A stretch of 64,000 bases of DNA from Helicobacter pylori. Its GTDB lineage: Bacteria > Campylobacterota > Campylobacteria > Campylobacterales > Helicobacteraceae. Numbering within the stretch: position 1 is the stretch's first letter; each line of letters opens with the position of its first letter. Shown here in pieces: positions 1-9,658 of this stretch. The notes under the pieces were generated by a model that worked only from the letters and a program-made list of their open reading frames with translations, searched no databases and was not told where the DNA came from. The stretch is from NCBI RefSeq assembly GCF_016755635.1, contig NZ_CP051500.1:1-64000 (forward strand), given 5' to 3'. The position numbers and the translations under genes are program-made.

Positions 1-12
1 CATAAAACGCCC

Positions 13-429
13 TCAATTCAAGGGTTTTTGAGCGAGCTTTTTACTCAAAGAATCCAAGATAGCGTTTAAAAATTTAGGGGTGTTAGGCTCAGCGTAGAGT
101 TTGCCAAGCTCTATGCATTCATTGATGATAATAGGGTTTTGTGTGGGCGTGAAGCCAATTTCATACGCTCCTAAGCGTAAAATCGCCTTTTCCATGCTCC
201 CTAATCGCTTGAAATCCCAGTCTTTCAAATGCGGCTCGATGAGAGCGTCAATTTCATTGATTTTTTCTAACACGCCATTAAAAAGGCTTAAGGCAAAAGC
301 GAGCTGGTTGTTTTTAATCTTTTTTTCTTCCAACATGCTGGAAGCGATTTTTTTAATTTCTTCATTACCGCTTTCAAACGCATACAACAATTCAACCACA
401 GCCCCCCTGGCTTGAGTTCGTGTCGCCAT
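13..429 (-). CDS. nusB: Transcription antitermination protein NusB
   Basis: A 138-residue, all-helical protein of the NusB family, which binds boxA RNA with NusE (S10) and helps RNA polymerase read through rRNA operons. The length is normal and the sequence has the family pattern: an N-terminal ARGAVVELLYAFE helix and a C-terminal block around INECIELGKLYAEPNTPKF (the usual 'NEAVELAK' region). It lies immediately downstream of ribH with a one-base gap, so it is probably co-transcribed with ribH and kdsA. The ATG at 427-429 is the only reasonable start. In my recollection this is HP0001 of strain 26695. Confidence 0.95.
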   Translation of the reverse strand: MATRTQARGAVVELLYAFESGNEEIKKIASSMLEEKKIKNNQLAFALSLFNGVLEKINEIDALIEPHLKDWDFKRLGSMEKAILRLGAYEIGFTPTQNPIIINECIELGKLYAEPNTPKFLNAILDSLSKKLAQKPLN

Positions 430-430
430 T

Positions 431-901
431 TTAACCCTTGAGAGTTTGGCACAAGCTCAATAATTCAATGAGAGTGCTCATCGCTTCAAAGCCCTTATTG
501 CCGGCTTTACTGCCCGCTCTTTCAATCGCTTGTTCAATATTGTCCGTGGTAAGCACGCCAAAGCTTACCGGCATGCTGTATTTTAGCATTGCGTTTGCAA
601 TGCCCTTAGTCGCTTCCGCGCTCACGTAGTCAAAATGCGGAGTCCCCCCTCTAATAATGGCTCCTAAAACGCACACGCCATCGTATTTTTCGCTCTCTAA
701 CAATTTGTCTAAAATCAAAGGCAATTCATAAGCCCCAGGCACCAGCACGAGATCTAAAAGATTCTCATCGCCCCCATGCCTTTTAAAGCAATCCATCGCC
801 CCTTCTTTTAATCTGTCTGTGATGATATGGTTGAAGCGCGATGTTAAAATAGCGACTCTTTCATTCCCTTGCAATTGCAATTTCCCTTCTATGATTTGCA
901 T
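431..901 (-). CDS. ribH: 6,7-dimethyl-8-ribityllumazine synthase
   Basis: A 156-residue riboflavin-pathway enzyme. It condenses 5-amino-6-ribitylamino-uracil with dihydroxybutanone phosphate to give lumazine, the precursor of riboflavin. Family motifs seen are the [12 protein letters not shown]-terminal substrate loop, the VPGAYELPL block, the [14 protein letters not shown] block with the catalytic His, and SFGVLTTDN. The protein is cytoplasmic and the family forms large capsid-like or decameric shells. It sits between kdsA and nusB on the minus strand with gaps of 9 and 1 bases, so the three genes look like one transcription unit. Confidence 0.95.
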   Translation of the reverse strand: MQIIEGKLQLQGNERVAILTSRFNHIITDRLKEGAMDCFKRHGGDENLLDLVLVPGAYELPLILDKLLESEKYDGVCVLGAIIRGGTPHFDYVSAEATKGIANAMLKYSMPVSFGVLTTDNIEQAIERAGSKAGNKGFEAMSTLIELLSLCQTLKG

Positions 902-910
902 GAAATTCCT

Positions 911-1741
911 TTAAAATAAATTTTGGATTTTTAACATGTCGGTTACTAAGTGTTCTAGCTCGTCAGGTTTTAGCATGTTCGCCCCATCGCTTAGGGCGTT
1001 TTTAGGATCAACATGCGTTTCAGCGAATAACCCATCAATCCCCACCGCCGCCGCTGCTCTCGCTAAAATAGGGGCAAAAGAGCTGTCTCCTGAACTTTTC
1101 CCGTTCGCTCCCCCTGGCATTTGCACGCTATGAGTAGCGTCAAAAATCACAGGGGCAAACTCTCGCATGATTTTTAAAGAACGCATATCCACCACTAAAT
1201 TCCCATACCCAAAGCTGCTCCCCCTTTCACACAACCACACGCCATTTTTTAACGCTGTTTCATAAGTGGGGCTTTGAATGCTTTTATCTCTCGTTTTAAG
1301 GGCTTTTAAGACAGAATATTGCATGTCTTTTGGGTTCATGAATTGCCCTTTTTTGATATTGACAATAGCGTTAGTTTGGCTCACTGCTACAATCAGATCC
1401 GTTTGGCGGCACAAAAACGCCGGGATTTGTAAAATATCCGCTACTTTGGCTGCCGCACTTGCTTGATAGCTCTCATGCACATCGGTTAAAATTTTATAGC
1501 CAAATTCCTCTTTGATAATTTGTAACATTTCTAAGCCTTTTTCCAAACCAGGCCCTCTGTAACTCTCTAAACTCGTGCGGTTAGCCTTATCAAAACTCGC
1601 TTTAAAATAAAAATCCAACCGCTCGTTGTTGGCTAGGGGTTGCAATTTAGTAGCGATACTTCTTAGATTTTCTAAACTCTCAATGACGCATGGCCCGGCA
1701 ATTAAAACGGATTTAGGGGTTTTTGTGTTAGAAGTTTTCAT
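911..1741 (-). CDS. kdsA: 3-deoxy-D-manno-octulosonate 8-phosphate synthase (KDO8P synthase)
   Basis: This enzyme condenses phosphoenolpyruvate with arabinose 5-phosphate to make KDO-8-P for the LPS inner core. The motifs IAGPCVIES near the N-terminus, [13 protein letters not shown], and [11 protein letters not shown] are those of the KdsA family. I chose the ATG at 1739-1741 (276 residues) rather than an upstream ATG at 1795, because it has a good AAAGGA ribosome site just upstream and removes an 18-residue tail that does not look like the family. The start overlaps the 3' end of the carbonic anhydrase gene by 14 bases, suggesting translational coupling. Confidence 0.93.
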   Translation of the reverse strand: MKTSNTKTPKSVLIAGPCVIESLENLRSIATKLQPLANNERLDFYFKASFDKANRTSLESYRGPGLEKGLEMLQIIKEEFGYKILTDVHESYQASAAAKVADILQIPAFLCRQTDLIVAVSQTNAIVNIKKGQFMNPKDMQYSVLKALKTRDKSIQSPTYETALKNGVWLCERGSSFGYGNLVVDMRSLKIMREFAPVIFDATHSVQMPGGANGKSSGDSSFAPILARAAAAVGIDGLFAETHVDPKNALSDGANMLKPDELEHLVTDMLKIQNLF

Positions 1742-2393
1742 GACTTTTCCTTTGTTTAATGGTTTCTTCAATCGGCTCAAAAAAATGGCTTTCAAAATTA
1801 TAATTATAAATCCTGCCTGTCTCTATGATATAGTGCCAACCAAAAATTTTTAATTCGTTATCCATCACTCTTTCTTGAATGAAATCATAGCTTAAGAGGT
1901 TGTTGAGTTGCAAGCGCACGTTCAAACGCTCCGTAAGCCATGAACGCTTGGCGAAATGGTTGCTGAATTGCGGATGGTTTTTTAATTCTTCTTTAATAGG
2001 CTCTAAAAATTGTATCCAGTCTGCAATGTAAGGGGTTTTAGCTTTGGTGGTTTCATCATGGATTAAATGAATGCTTCCGCAAGCCCCACAATCGCTATGC
2101 CCGCAAATAATAATGTTTTGAATCCCCACATGCACGATAGCGTATTCAACGCTCGCAATGGTAGAAAGGGACTCTTTATGGCTTGTTTTAGGGGGGATCA
2201 CATTGCCCATGTTGCGGATCACATACAATTCGCCCGGTTTAGTGCCTGTGATTAGATTAGGCACGACTCGTGAATCCACGCAAGAAATGAACAAAGTGTG
2301 GGGCTTTTGCTTGGTTTTTAAGCTCTCATAAAGCTCTTTAAGCTCTTCATACTCATTCTCTTGAAACTCTAACGCTCCTAAAAACGCTTTCAC
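1728..2393 (-). CDS. can: Beta-class carbonic anhydrase
   Basis: A 221-residue cytoplasmic enzyme interconverting CO2 and bicarbonate. The beta-class zinc site is complete: the CVDSR motif (Cys38, Asp40, Arg42) and GHSDCGA with His99 and Cys102. In H. pylori this protein is known as IcfA/HpbetaCA (HP0004) and complements the periplasmic alpha enzyme in acid acclimation. It is first in the minus-strand run and overlaps kdsA. The region 2394-2514 separates it from divergent pyrF and must contain both promoters. Confidence 0.95.
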   Translation of the reverse strand: MKAFLGALEFQENEYEELKELYESLKTKQKPHTLFISCVDSRVVPNLITGTKPGELYVIRNMGNVIPPKTSHKESLSTIASVEYAIVHVGIQNIIICGHSDCGACGSIHLIHDETTKAKTPYIADWIQFLEPIKEELKNHPQFSNHFAKRSWLTERLNVRLQLNNLLSYDFIQERVMDNELKIFGWHYIIETGRIYNYNFESHFFEPIEETIKQRKSHENF

Positions 2394-2479
2394 TCTTTAA
2401 CCCTTAAATCTCATTTTCTTAAACTTGGTTTTCATTTTAAAACGCTTATCATAGCTAAAAATCTTGCATTTCTTTTTGT

Positions 2480-2485
2480 TATAAT
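2480..2485 (+). promoter_or_regulatory. Sigma-80 -10 box for pyrF-panC
   Basis: A perfect TATAAT lies 29 bases upstream of the pyrF ATG and downstream of a T-rich stretch, as usual for the H. pylori housekeeping sigma factor, which needs little -35 sequence. The assignment rests on sequence match and position only. Confidence 0.7.
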
Positions 2486-2514
2486 GGCGTTATTTTACAC
2501 TTTAAAGGGCTTTC

Positions 2515-3198
2515 ATGCAATTATGTGTCGCATTGGATTTAGAAAAAAAAGAGGACAACCTTTCTTTATTGCAAGAATTAAAGGGCTTAGATTTATGGGC
2601 TAAGGTGGGGCTTAGATCGTTTATAAGAGATGGGGCTGTTTTTTTAGATGAAATCAGAAAGATTGATGAAAATTTTAAGATCTTTTTGGATTTGAAGCTC
2701 TATGATATTCCTTATACGATGGCAAATGCCGCGCTAGAGTGTGCGAAATTAGAAATTGATATGCTCACCGTGCATTTAAGCAGCGCTAAAAGCGCGCTAA
2801 CCATTTTAATGCAACGCTTGAACGCTCTTAAAAAACGCCCCTTAATCATGGGCGTGAGCGCTTTAACCAGCTTTAGCGAAGAGGAATTTTTGATGGTGTA
2901 TAACGCCCCTTTAAAAACGCAAGCGATCACATTAAGCGCTATGGGTAAAGAGAGCGGGATTGATGGGGTGGTGTGTTCGGTGTTTGAAAGTTTGGCGATT
3001 AAAGAGGCTTTGGGTCAAAACTTTTTGACTTTAACCCCTGGCATAAGGCTGGATAAAAACGATAAAGAAGATCAAGAAAGGGTGGCGAACGCTAAAGAAG
3101 CTAAACAAAATTTAAGCGATTTTATCGTGGTAGGCCGCCCCATTTATCAGGCTAAAGAGCCTAGAGAAGTGGTTTTAGAGCTTTTAAAGGATTGTTAA
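2515..3198 (+). CDS. pyrF: Orotidine 5'-phosphate decarboxylase
   Basis: A 227-residue TIM-barrel enzyme catalysing the last step of UMP synthesis. The catalytic motif FLDLKLYDIP (Lys and Asp in the DxKxxD array) and the C-terminal phosphate-binding FIVVGRPIYQA block are present. The stop codon TAA runs straight into the ATG of panC with no gap, so the two genes are translationally coupled even though they serve different pathways. Length is normal for the bacterial short form. Confidence 0.96.
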   Translation: MQLCVALDLEKKEDNLSLLQELKGLDLWAKVGLRSFIRDGAVFLDEIRKIDENFKIFLDLKLYDIPYTMANAALECAKLEIDMLTVHLSSAKSALTILMQRLNALKKRPLIMGVSALTSFSEEEFLMVYNAPLKTQAITLSAMGKESGIDGVVCSVFESLAIKEALGQNFLTLTPGIRLDKNDKEDQERVANAKEAKQNLSDFIVVGRPIYQAKEPREVVLELLKDC

Positions 3199-4029
3199 AT
3201 GCGCGTGTTAGAAACGATTGCTGCTTTAAGAGAGTGTCGTAAAAGTTTGAAAGAAAGCGTGGGGTTTGTGCCGACTATGGGGGCTTTACACAGAGGGCAT
3301 CAAAGCCTGATAGAAAGGAGTTTGAAAGAAAATTCCCACACGATTGTAAGCGTTTTTGTCAACCCTACGCAATTTGGGGCTAACGAAGATTTTAGCGCTT
3401 ACCCGCGCCCTTTAGAAAAGGATTTAGCTTTGTGTGAAGGATTGGGCGTTAATGCGGTATTTGTGCCTAAAATTGGCGAAATGTATCCCTATGAAGCAGA
3501 GCAACGCTTAAAACTCTACGCCCCTGCATTTTTATCCCGCTCTTTAGAGGGAGCTATGCGTAAGGGGCATTTTGATGGGGTGGTTCAGGTTGTGTTAAAA
3601 TTGTTCCATCTTATCAATCCTACTAGAGCGTATTTTGGTAAAAAGGACGCCCAACAGCTTTTAATCATCCAGCATTTAGTTAAAGATTTGCTTTTAGACA
3701 TTGAAATAGCGCCATGCGAGATTGCGCGAGATAGCGATCATTTGGCTTTAAGCTCTAGGAATGCGTATTTGAATGCAAGAGAAAGAAAACAAGCCCTAGC
3801 CATTCCAAAAGCTTTAGAAAATATCCAGCAAGCCATAGATAAGGGCGAAAAAGCGTGCGAAAAACTTAAAAAACTAGGGCTTGAAATTTTAAAAAATTTA
3901 GAAGTGGATTATTTGGAATGCTGTAACCACAAACTAGAGCCTTTAAAAACCATAGAGCCAACTAACACGCTCATTTTAGTGGCGGCTCGTGTGGGTAAAA
4001 CCAGGCTTTTAGATAATTTATGGGTGTAG
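3199..4029 (+). CDS. panC: Pantothenate synthetase
   Basis: A 276-residue ATP-dependent ligase joining pantoate and beta-alanine to give pantothenate, the precursor of CoA. Motifs of the HIGH-class nucleotidyltransferase fold are visible: [15 protein letters not shown] (His-Xaa-Gly-His) and SSRNAYL (the KMSKS-like loop). VNPTQFG and FGKKDAQQL are also family signatures. Beta-alanine would come from the panD product encoded at 34.6 kb. panC is the last gene of this short plus-strand unit and faces the tRNA cluster. Confidence 0.96.
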   Translation: MRVLETIAALRECRKSLKESVGFVPTMGALHRGHQSLIERSLKENSHTIVSVFVNPTQFGANEDFSAYPRPLEKDLALCEGLGVNAVFVPKIGEMYPYEAEQRLKLYAPAFLSRSLEGAMRKGHFDGVVQVVLKLFHLINPTRAYFGKKDAQQLLIIQHLVKDLLLDIEIAPCEIARDSDHLALSSRNAYLNARERKQALAIPKALENIQQAIDKGEKACEKLKKLGLEILKNLEVDYLECCNHKLEPLKTIEPTNTLILVAARVGKTRLLDNLWV

Positions 4030-4042
4030 TTTGGAATTTTTG

Positions 4043-4118
4043 TGGCGACCCTTGAAAGATTTGAACTTCCGTTTCCACCGTGAAAGGGTGGTATCCTTGG
4101 CCACTAGATGAAAGGGTC
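4043..4118 (-). tRNA. tRNA-Glu (anticodon TTC), second copy
   Basis: A 76-nt cloverleaf read on the minus strand. The acceptor stem GACCCTT/AAGGGTC pairs fully and CCA is encoded at the 3' end. The anticodon stem-loop CCACC-CTTTCAC-GGTGG gives TTC. The T stem contains a G-U pair and the sequence outside the anticodon arm differs from the other tRNA-Glu at 4425-4499, so the two copies are not simple duplicates. It is the most distal gene of the cluster. Confidence 0.9.
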
Positions 4119-4190
4119 ATTTTTAACAATTGACTATTATAACTATTATATTGGAAATAAAGCGTAGAAAATGATTTAAAAAGTTCTTGG

Positions 4191-4267
4191 TGGCGGAGCG
4201 GACGGGACTCGAACCCGCGACCCCCTGCGTGACAGGCAGATATTCTAACCAGCTGAACTACCGCTCC
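4191..4267 (-). tRNA. tRNA-Asp (anticodon GTC)
   Basis: A 77-nt cloverleaf on the minus strand with acceptor GGAGCGG/CCGCTCC, encoded CCA, and an anticodon loop CTGTCAC giving GTC. The T loop is GTTCGAGTC. Confidence 0.95.
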
Positions 4268-4307
4268 CTATCCAAAATCCATAGCCTAAAAATGCATGCT
4301 TTAGTCA

Positions 4308-4383
4308 TGGTGGTCGCTATAAGACTCGAACTTATGACATCTACCTTGTAAGGGTAGCGCTCTACCAACTGAGCTAAGCGACC
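4308..4383 (-). tRNA. tRNA-Val (anticodon TAC)
   Basis: A 76-nt cloverleaf on the minus strand. The acceptor stem is GGTCGCT/AGCGACC with discriminator A and encoded CCA. The anticodon loop CTTACAA gives TAC. Confidence 0.95.
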
Positions 4384-4424
4384 AAAATATTGAGATAAAA
4401 TCCAACTAAACCCGTATAAAAGAG

Positions 4425-4499
4425 TGGTGACTCCTAGGGGATTTGAACCCCTGTAACCACCGTGAAAGGGTGGTATCCTAACCACTAGATGAAGGAGCC
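4425..4499 (-). tRNA. tRNA-Glu (anticodon TTC), first copy
   Basis: A 75-nt cloverleaf on the minus strand with acceptor GGCTCCT/AGGAGTC (one G-U pair), encoded CCA and anticodon TTC. Its anticodon arm is identical to that of the copy at 4043-4118, but the acceptor and T arms differ. Confidence 0.95.
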
Positions 4500-4509
4500 A
4501 CGATGCTCA

Positions 4510-4585
<76 letters not shown>

Positions 4586-4600
4586 TCACAAAAAAAGATA

Positions 4601-4629
4601 ATGATACAATTTTTTTTAACGCTTGTCAA
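4601..4629 (-). promoter_or_regulatory. Strong promoter of the tRNA cluster
   Basis: Reading the minus strand, TTGACA (4629-4624) is followed after exactly 17 bases by TATCAT (4606-4601), 15 bases before tRNA-Lys. A consensus -35 box is rare in H. pylori and fits a strong stable-RNA promoter. Confidence 0.8.
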
Positions 4630-5053
4630 GAATAATTGAAAAATATTGCGGTTTTCAAAGAAATGACACGCTCTTAAAACGGCATAACAGCTTTTTGCTT
4701 AAATAAAAAACTTGGTTGCGCTTTAATGCCATAAGGATCACAATAGATGCGTTTTTGTTATTGGTTAGGTTTTTGGGGTTTTAAAAAAGCTTTATCAAGA
4801 TCTAACAAATCTTATTAGGATTTAATGCTTTTTTTGTTTAAAAAATTTCATTTTTAAAAAATGGGTTTTTGTTTTATTGTTTTAGATCTTATTTTGTTGT
4901 AAAACGCATTTTCTTAAAGTTCTTAAAGTTTTATTTTATTTTCTTAAAGGGATAGGGGTGAATTTTACGCTTGACCCCAAAAACAAAGGGTTCAAAAAAA
5001 GAAAGGCTTCAAAAGAAATCCCTTAAAAAGGGAGTTTCACAAAAAGCCAAACA
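4630..5053. other. AT-rich intergenic region between tRNA-Lys and hopZ
   Basis: I see no gene here. The stretch is very T- and A-rich, with many short TTTTAAA runs and a partial duplication of the motif TTCTTAAAG. Towards 5016-5036 lies the hopZ terminator hairpin (listed separately). It resembles the hopD flank in composition. Confidence 0.6.
5016..5036 (-). terminator. Terminator hairpin of hopZ
   Basis: On the minus strand the inverted repeat CTCCCTT/AAGGGA is followed by a T-rich tail and sits 17 bases after the hopZ stop. The same hairpin with identical flanks follows hopD at 23050-23070. Confidence 0.65.
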
Positions 5054-7063
5054 TTAGTAAGCGAACACATAATTCAAATACACGCTATACAATCTTCGGT
5101 ATTGGAGTTGAGTGCCTAGCAAAGAATAGTAATTCGTGTTAATCGTGGGGATCTTCACGCCTAATTCCACGCCATGCTGAGCCGCATGATCGCTCGCTTT
5201 CTTTTTGTTTTTAGCCAGATTCATTCTCAAGCCCAAATTGAATAAGAATTGGAAATTCGCCACATTCATTTTAGCGCTATAGAAATTATTGAAAGTCGCT
5301 AAATTCACATACTGGGAATTAAGCCATGAAGTGCCGGCTAACGCAATCCCCCCAAACACCCCAAAAGAAATCTTATTGTTTTTGGTGGCTTTATCGTTGA
5401 TAAAGTTATAGAGGACATCTGTTCCTACCCCATAAGTGAACACATCAGAGGCGGAGTTGAAAAAGCTGGATTTGATATAAGCATGGTTGTAATCAAAAAA
5501 GCCGTAATACCTAGCCCCCCATCTTCTTTTTTCACCAAAAAATTGCTTATAGCCCACTTGCACGCCGATCCCATTCATGGCACCATTGTTGGTTTGAGAG
5601 CTGATTAAGCCAACGCGTCTGAAAGGGTTATGCCCTAATTCTTGCGTGGCGTTTAATAATTGCGAATAAGCGCTTTGGTTGACTTGATAAACGGCCTGTA
5701 AGCCTCCGGGGTTATTAGGGTTAGTGGATTGGCTTATCAAATTTTTAAGGAATGGGGAATTAGGCGTGTTTGAAGCGGTCGTGGTGATGCTGTTATAAGT
5801 GTTGTTTAAATCCTTAAGGCTGCCTCTAAAATCAAGTATCGTGCGCGCCAACAACTCAGATTGCTTGATTTGCTCGGCTTGAGTGCCAAAATGCACAAGG
5901 CTGTTATTTAAAGCCGTTATCGTTTCTTGCACATAGGCGCAACCCGCTCCCCAAGTGTTGTTAGTAACCCCTGCATCAGGTAATGTCCCACCCCCATTGC
6001 GGCAAGCTGCCAAGTAGTTTGTGACAAATTGGCTTGGGATAGTGTCAAGGTCATTTTTCATTTGATTGGCCAGACTGAGCATCTTGGCTTGCGCTTGCGC
6101 GCGATTGAGCATGTTTTGAGCGAAAGCCCTATCAGAAGAGGTGTAAGGATTGAAATCTTGTGGCGCGTTTTGATTGCTTTGCTGGTTGTTAAGGATTTGA
6201 GCTTGCGTTACGATTTCTTGGGCGTTTTTGATCATGCTAGTAACGGCACTAAATTCAGTGGCAAAAACCTGACACACATTCCCTGCCGTATTTAAACCCC
6301 ACGGCGCGCCCCCATTTTGTCCTGGATTGTGATTGACCCATGGGCAGTTTGTAGTGAGGACGCTTATCATTTTACTGGCTTCTTGCAAAAGGGTTTGAGC
6401 GTTATTAGTAATAGTAGTAGTTTCCTTACTACTTTGCCCGTTAGTTTGCGTTGTTATGTTTATAGTTACTTGTTTTCCTGCACTATCCAAAACAGGAAAC
6501 CCATTGTCGGTTTTTAACGCCTGTTGGATAGCTTGATAAGCGTTGTTAAGCTTTTTCATGTTATCAATGCTTAAAGGGCCGCTAACCCCGTTGTTAAAAC
6601 CGGTTAAATTGCAATTAATGGAATTTGAATTGCGTCCTGGCTGGCCCTCAAAGGTTACGCTTGGTTGCCCACTATTACCAGGACCGCATTGGACATTATA
6701 AGCTATCACATTCCACAGCCCCACCGCAGCATTGAGCGCCAAATACACCGCTTGATACGCCGGGGAGTTGGTTTTTTCGCCGGTCAACCCTTGCGTGTTT
6801 GCTTTTAAATTATCGATCGCCGCATTGATTTCTGAAGGGCTGCTCGCGTTCGTTACCGCCTGATTGAGGTTGTTAAAATTGGTTAAAAGGTTGCTCAAAT
6901 TCTCATAAGTGTCTGAGAGCTTTTTCAATTCGCCGGTGTTTTTCACCATTTGAGCGGCTTCACCGATCTGATAGCCCGCGCTGATAAAAAAGCCGTTGTC
7001 TTCAGCGTTTAAAAGCGATGAAGCGAGAGAGAGAGAGAGAGAGAGTAAAAAGGTTTTTTTCAT
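5054..7063 (-). CDS. hopZ: Outer membrane protein HopZ (putative adhesin), phase-on
   Basis: A 669-residue Hop-family outer-membrane protein. It has a signal peptide ending ...SSLLNA, then the conserved mature start EDNGFFISAGYQIGEAAQMVKN, a variable Cys-containing extracellular domain, and a C-terminal beta-barrel ending YSVYLNYVFAY with the terminal aromatic residue recognised by BamA. The signal-peptide core LSLSLSLAS is encoded by a CT dinucleotide repeat, and the frame is open from ATG to stop, so this copy is 'on'. The C-terminal third is nearly the same as that of HopD at 23-25 kb. HopZ is known as a phase-variable protein linked to adherence. The host ligand cannot be read from sequence. 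Confidence 0.93.
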   Translation of the reverse strand: MKKTFLLSLSLSLASSLLNAEDNGFFISAGYQIGEAAQMVKNTGELKKLSDTYENLSNLLTNFNNLNQAVTNASSPSEINAAIDNLKANTQGLTGEKTNSPAYQAVYLALNAAVGLWNVIAYNVQCGPGNSGQPSVTFEGQPGRNSNSINCNLTGFNNGVSGPLSIDNMKKLNNAYQAIQQALKTDNGFPVLDSAGKQVTINITTQTNGQSSKETTTITNNAQTLLQEASKMISVLTTNCPWVNHNPGQNGGAPWGLNTAGNVCQVFATEFSAVTSMIKNAQEIVTQAQILNNQQSNQNAPQDFNPYTSSDRAFAQNMLNRAQAQAKMLSLANQMKNDLDTIPSQFVTNYLAACRNGGGTLPDAGVTNNTWGAGCAYVQETITALNNSLVHFGTQAEQIKQSELLARTILDFRGSLKDLNNTYNSITTTASNTPNSPFLKNLISQSTNPNNPGGLQAVYQVNQSAYSQLLNATQELGHNPFRRVGLISSQTNNGAMNGIGVQVGYKQFFGEKRRWGARYYGFFDYNHAYIKSSFFNSASDVFTYGVGTDVLYNFINDKATKNNKISFGVFGGIALAGTSWLNSQYVNLATFNNFYSAKMNVANFQFLFNLGLRMNLAKNKKKASDHAAQHGVELGVKIPTINTNYYSLLGTQLQYRRLYSVYLNYVFAY
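7025..7045 (-). repeat. CT dinucleotide repeat in the hopZ signal sequence (about 10 units)
   Basis: On the plus strand (GA)10G runs from 7025 to 7045; on the coding strand this is a CT repeat about 6 codons after the ATG. Slipped-strand mispairing that changes the unit number would shift the frame and switch hopZ off. The present length keeps it in frame. Confidence 0.95.
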
Positions 7064-7136
7064 AGATATTCCCCTTGAAATTAAAATGGTTAGGTGAGCC
7101 TTGTAAAAGAATGAGATCTTATCACAAGATTTCGTT

Positions 7137-7142
7137 AATATA
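7137..7142 (-). promoter_or_regulatory. -10 box of hopZ
   Basis: TATATT on the minus strand is embedded in a CTATATTAACGAAA block, 74 bases upstream of the ATG. The same block occurs at the same relative position upstream of hopD (25241-25246). Further upstream is an A7/T7 tract near 7190, corresponding to the A13 tract of hopD. Confidence 0.65.
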
Positions 7143-7305
7143 GCATGAATTGATAAGATTTTTGCACTAATGGGGCGTTTTGTTGTTTCAAAAAAAGGTT
7201 TTTTTGGTGTTTTGGAAACATTTTTTAATATTGAAAGGGGGGTTAAAATCAGGTTTTGTCTTTTGTTGTGTGCTTTATTTGTAAAACGAGCGGTTTTGTC
7301 AAATA

Positions 7306-7328
7306 AAAGCCCCCAAAAAGAGGGCTTT
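7306..7328 (-). terminator. Rho-independent terminator of groES-groEL
   Basis: The inverted repeat AAAGCCC/GGGCTTT around a short A/T-rich loop lies 22 bases beyond the groEL stop and is followed on the minus strand by TTTATTT. Confidence 0.8.
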
Positions 7329-7349
7329 CATCAAGAAAAGCAAGGGGGC

Positions 7350-8999
<1,650 letters not shown>

Positions 9000-9015
9000 T
9001 TAATAATAATGTTTT

Positions 9016-9372
9016 TTAGTGTTTTTTGTGATCATGACAGCAAGCTTCATGCTCTTTAGCATGTTTATGGTCATGATTACCTGTATGACAGCAAGAGCCT
9101 GAGCCCACAATGCCTAGAATGTCTTCTAGTTCTAACACCATGTATTCGGTGCCGTCTAAAACGATTTCTGCACCTTTGTATTTGCCAAAAGCGATCACAT
9201 CGCCTTCTTTAACGCATTTGCAACCCTCACTGATTTTATGGCTAACGGCTTTGACTACGCCCATTAAAGGCTTTTCTTTAGCGTTATCAGGGATGATGAT
9301 GCCTGAACTGGTTTTGTTCTCTTCTTCAAGTCTTTCTACTAAGACCCTTTCTCCTAGTGGTTGAAACTTCAT
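9016..9372 (-). CDS. groES: Co-chaperonin GroES (HspA) with metal-binding tail
   Basis: A 118-residue protein. Residues 1 to about 90 are the usual GroES domain ([18 protein letters not shown], then the mobile loop with GIIIPDNA). The last 28 or so residues are an extension rich in Cys and His, with [11 protein letters not shown] and [10 protein letters not shown]. This tail is characteristic of H. pylori HspA and binds nickel, linking the chaperone to urease and hydrogenase maturation. It is first in the groESL operon; the gene begins 41 bases downstream of the CIRCE-like element. Confidence 0.98.
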   Translation of the reverse strand: MKFQPLGERVLVERLEEENKTSSGIIIPDNAKEKPLMGVVKAVSHKISEGCKCVKEGDVIAFGKYKGAEIVLDGTEYMVLELEDILGIVGSGSCCHTGNHDHKHAKEHEACCHDHKKH

Positions 9373-9413
9373 TTCAGTTCTCCTAAGTTTTGATAAATAA
9401 AATAGAAATTTAG

Positions 9414-9443
9414 CGCTTAGTATTCTTAAGCGACATAACTATA
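9414..9443 (-). promoter_or_regulatory. groES promoter with CIRCE-like HrcA operator
   Basis: The inverted repeat CGCTTA-N7-TAAGCG spans 9414-9432. Its arms resemble the CIRCE consensus (TTAGCACTC-N9-GAGTGCTAA) in spacing and position more than in sequence. On the minus strand TATAGT (9443-9438) is a good -10 box, placing the start point inside the repeat near 9431, so a bound repressor would block initiation. In H. pylori this operon is known to be repressed by HrcA together with HspR. I could not point to a convincing HspR site. Confidence 0.7.
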
Positions 9444-9658
9444 GCGCATTTTTAGGGATAAGTCAAGCCATAAAAACAAAGCTAAGACTATAACTATAAG
9501 GATTATTAAGTCTATTTATATAAAGTTTTATTAGTTTAAAAATATAAGGATTAGAAAAGGGGGCGTTATTAACAAACCTTTTTTAAGATTTTATTTATTG
9601 AGTATAATCCCTTTTGAGAAAGTCAAACCAAAAAAACCCATTAAAGAAAGCATGAAAA

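Noticed and set aside
4258-4485. 75-codon minus-strand frame with recognisable 'ANGERIGVTT'-like residues
   Set aside because: It runs through tRNA-Val and tRNA-Glu genes; the apparent protein is tRNA sequence read as codons.
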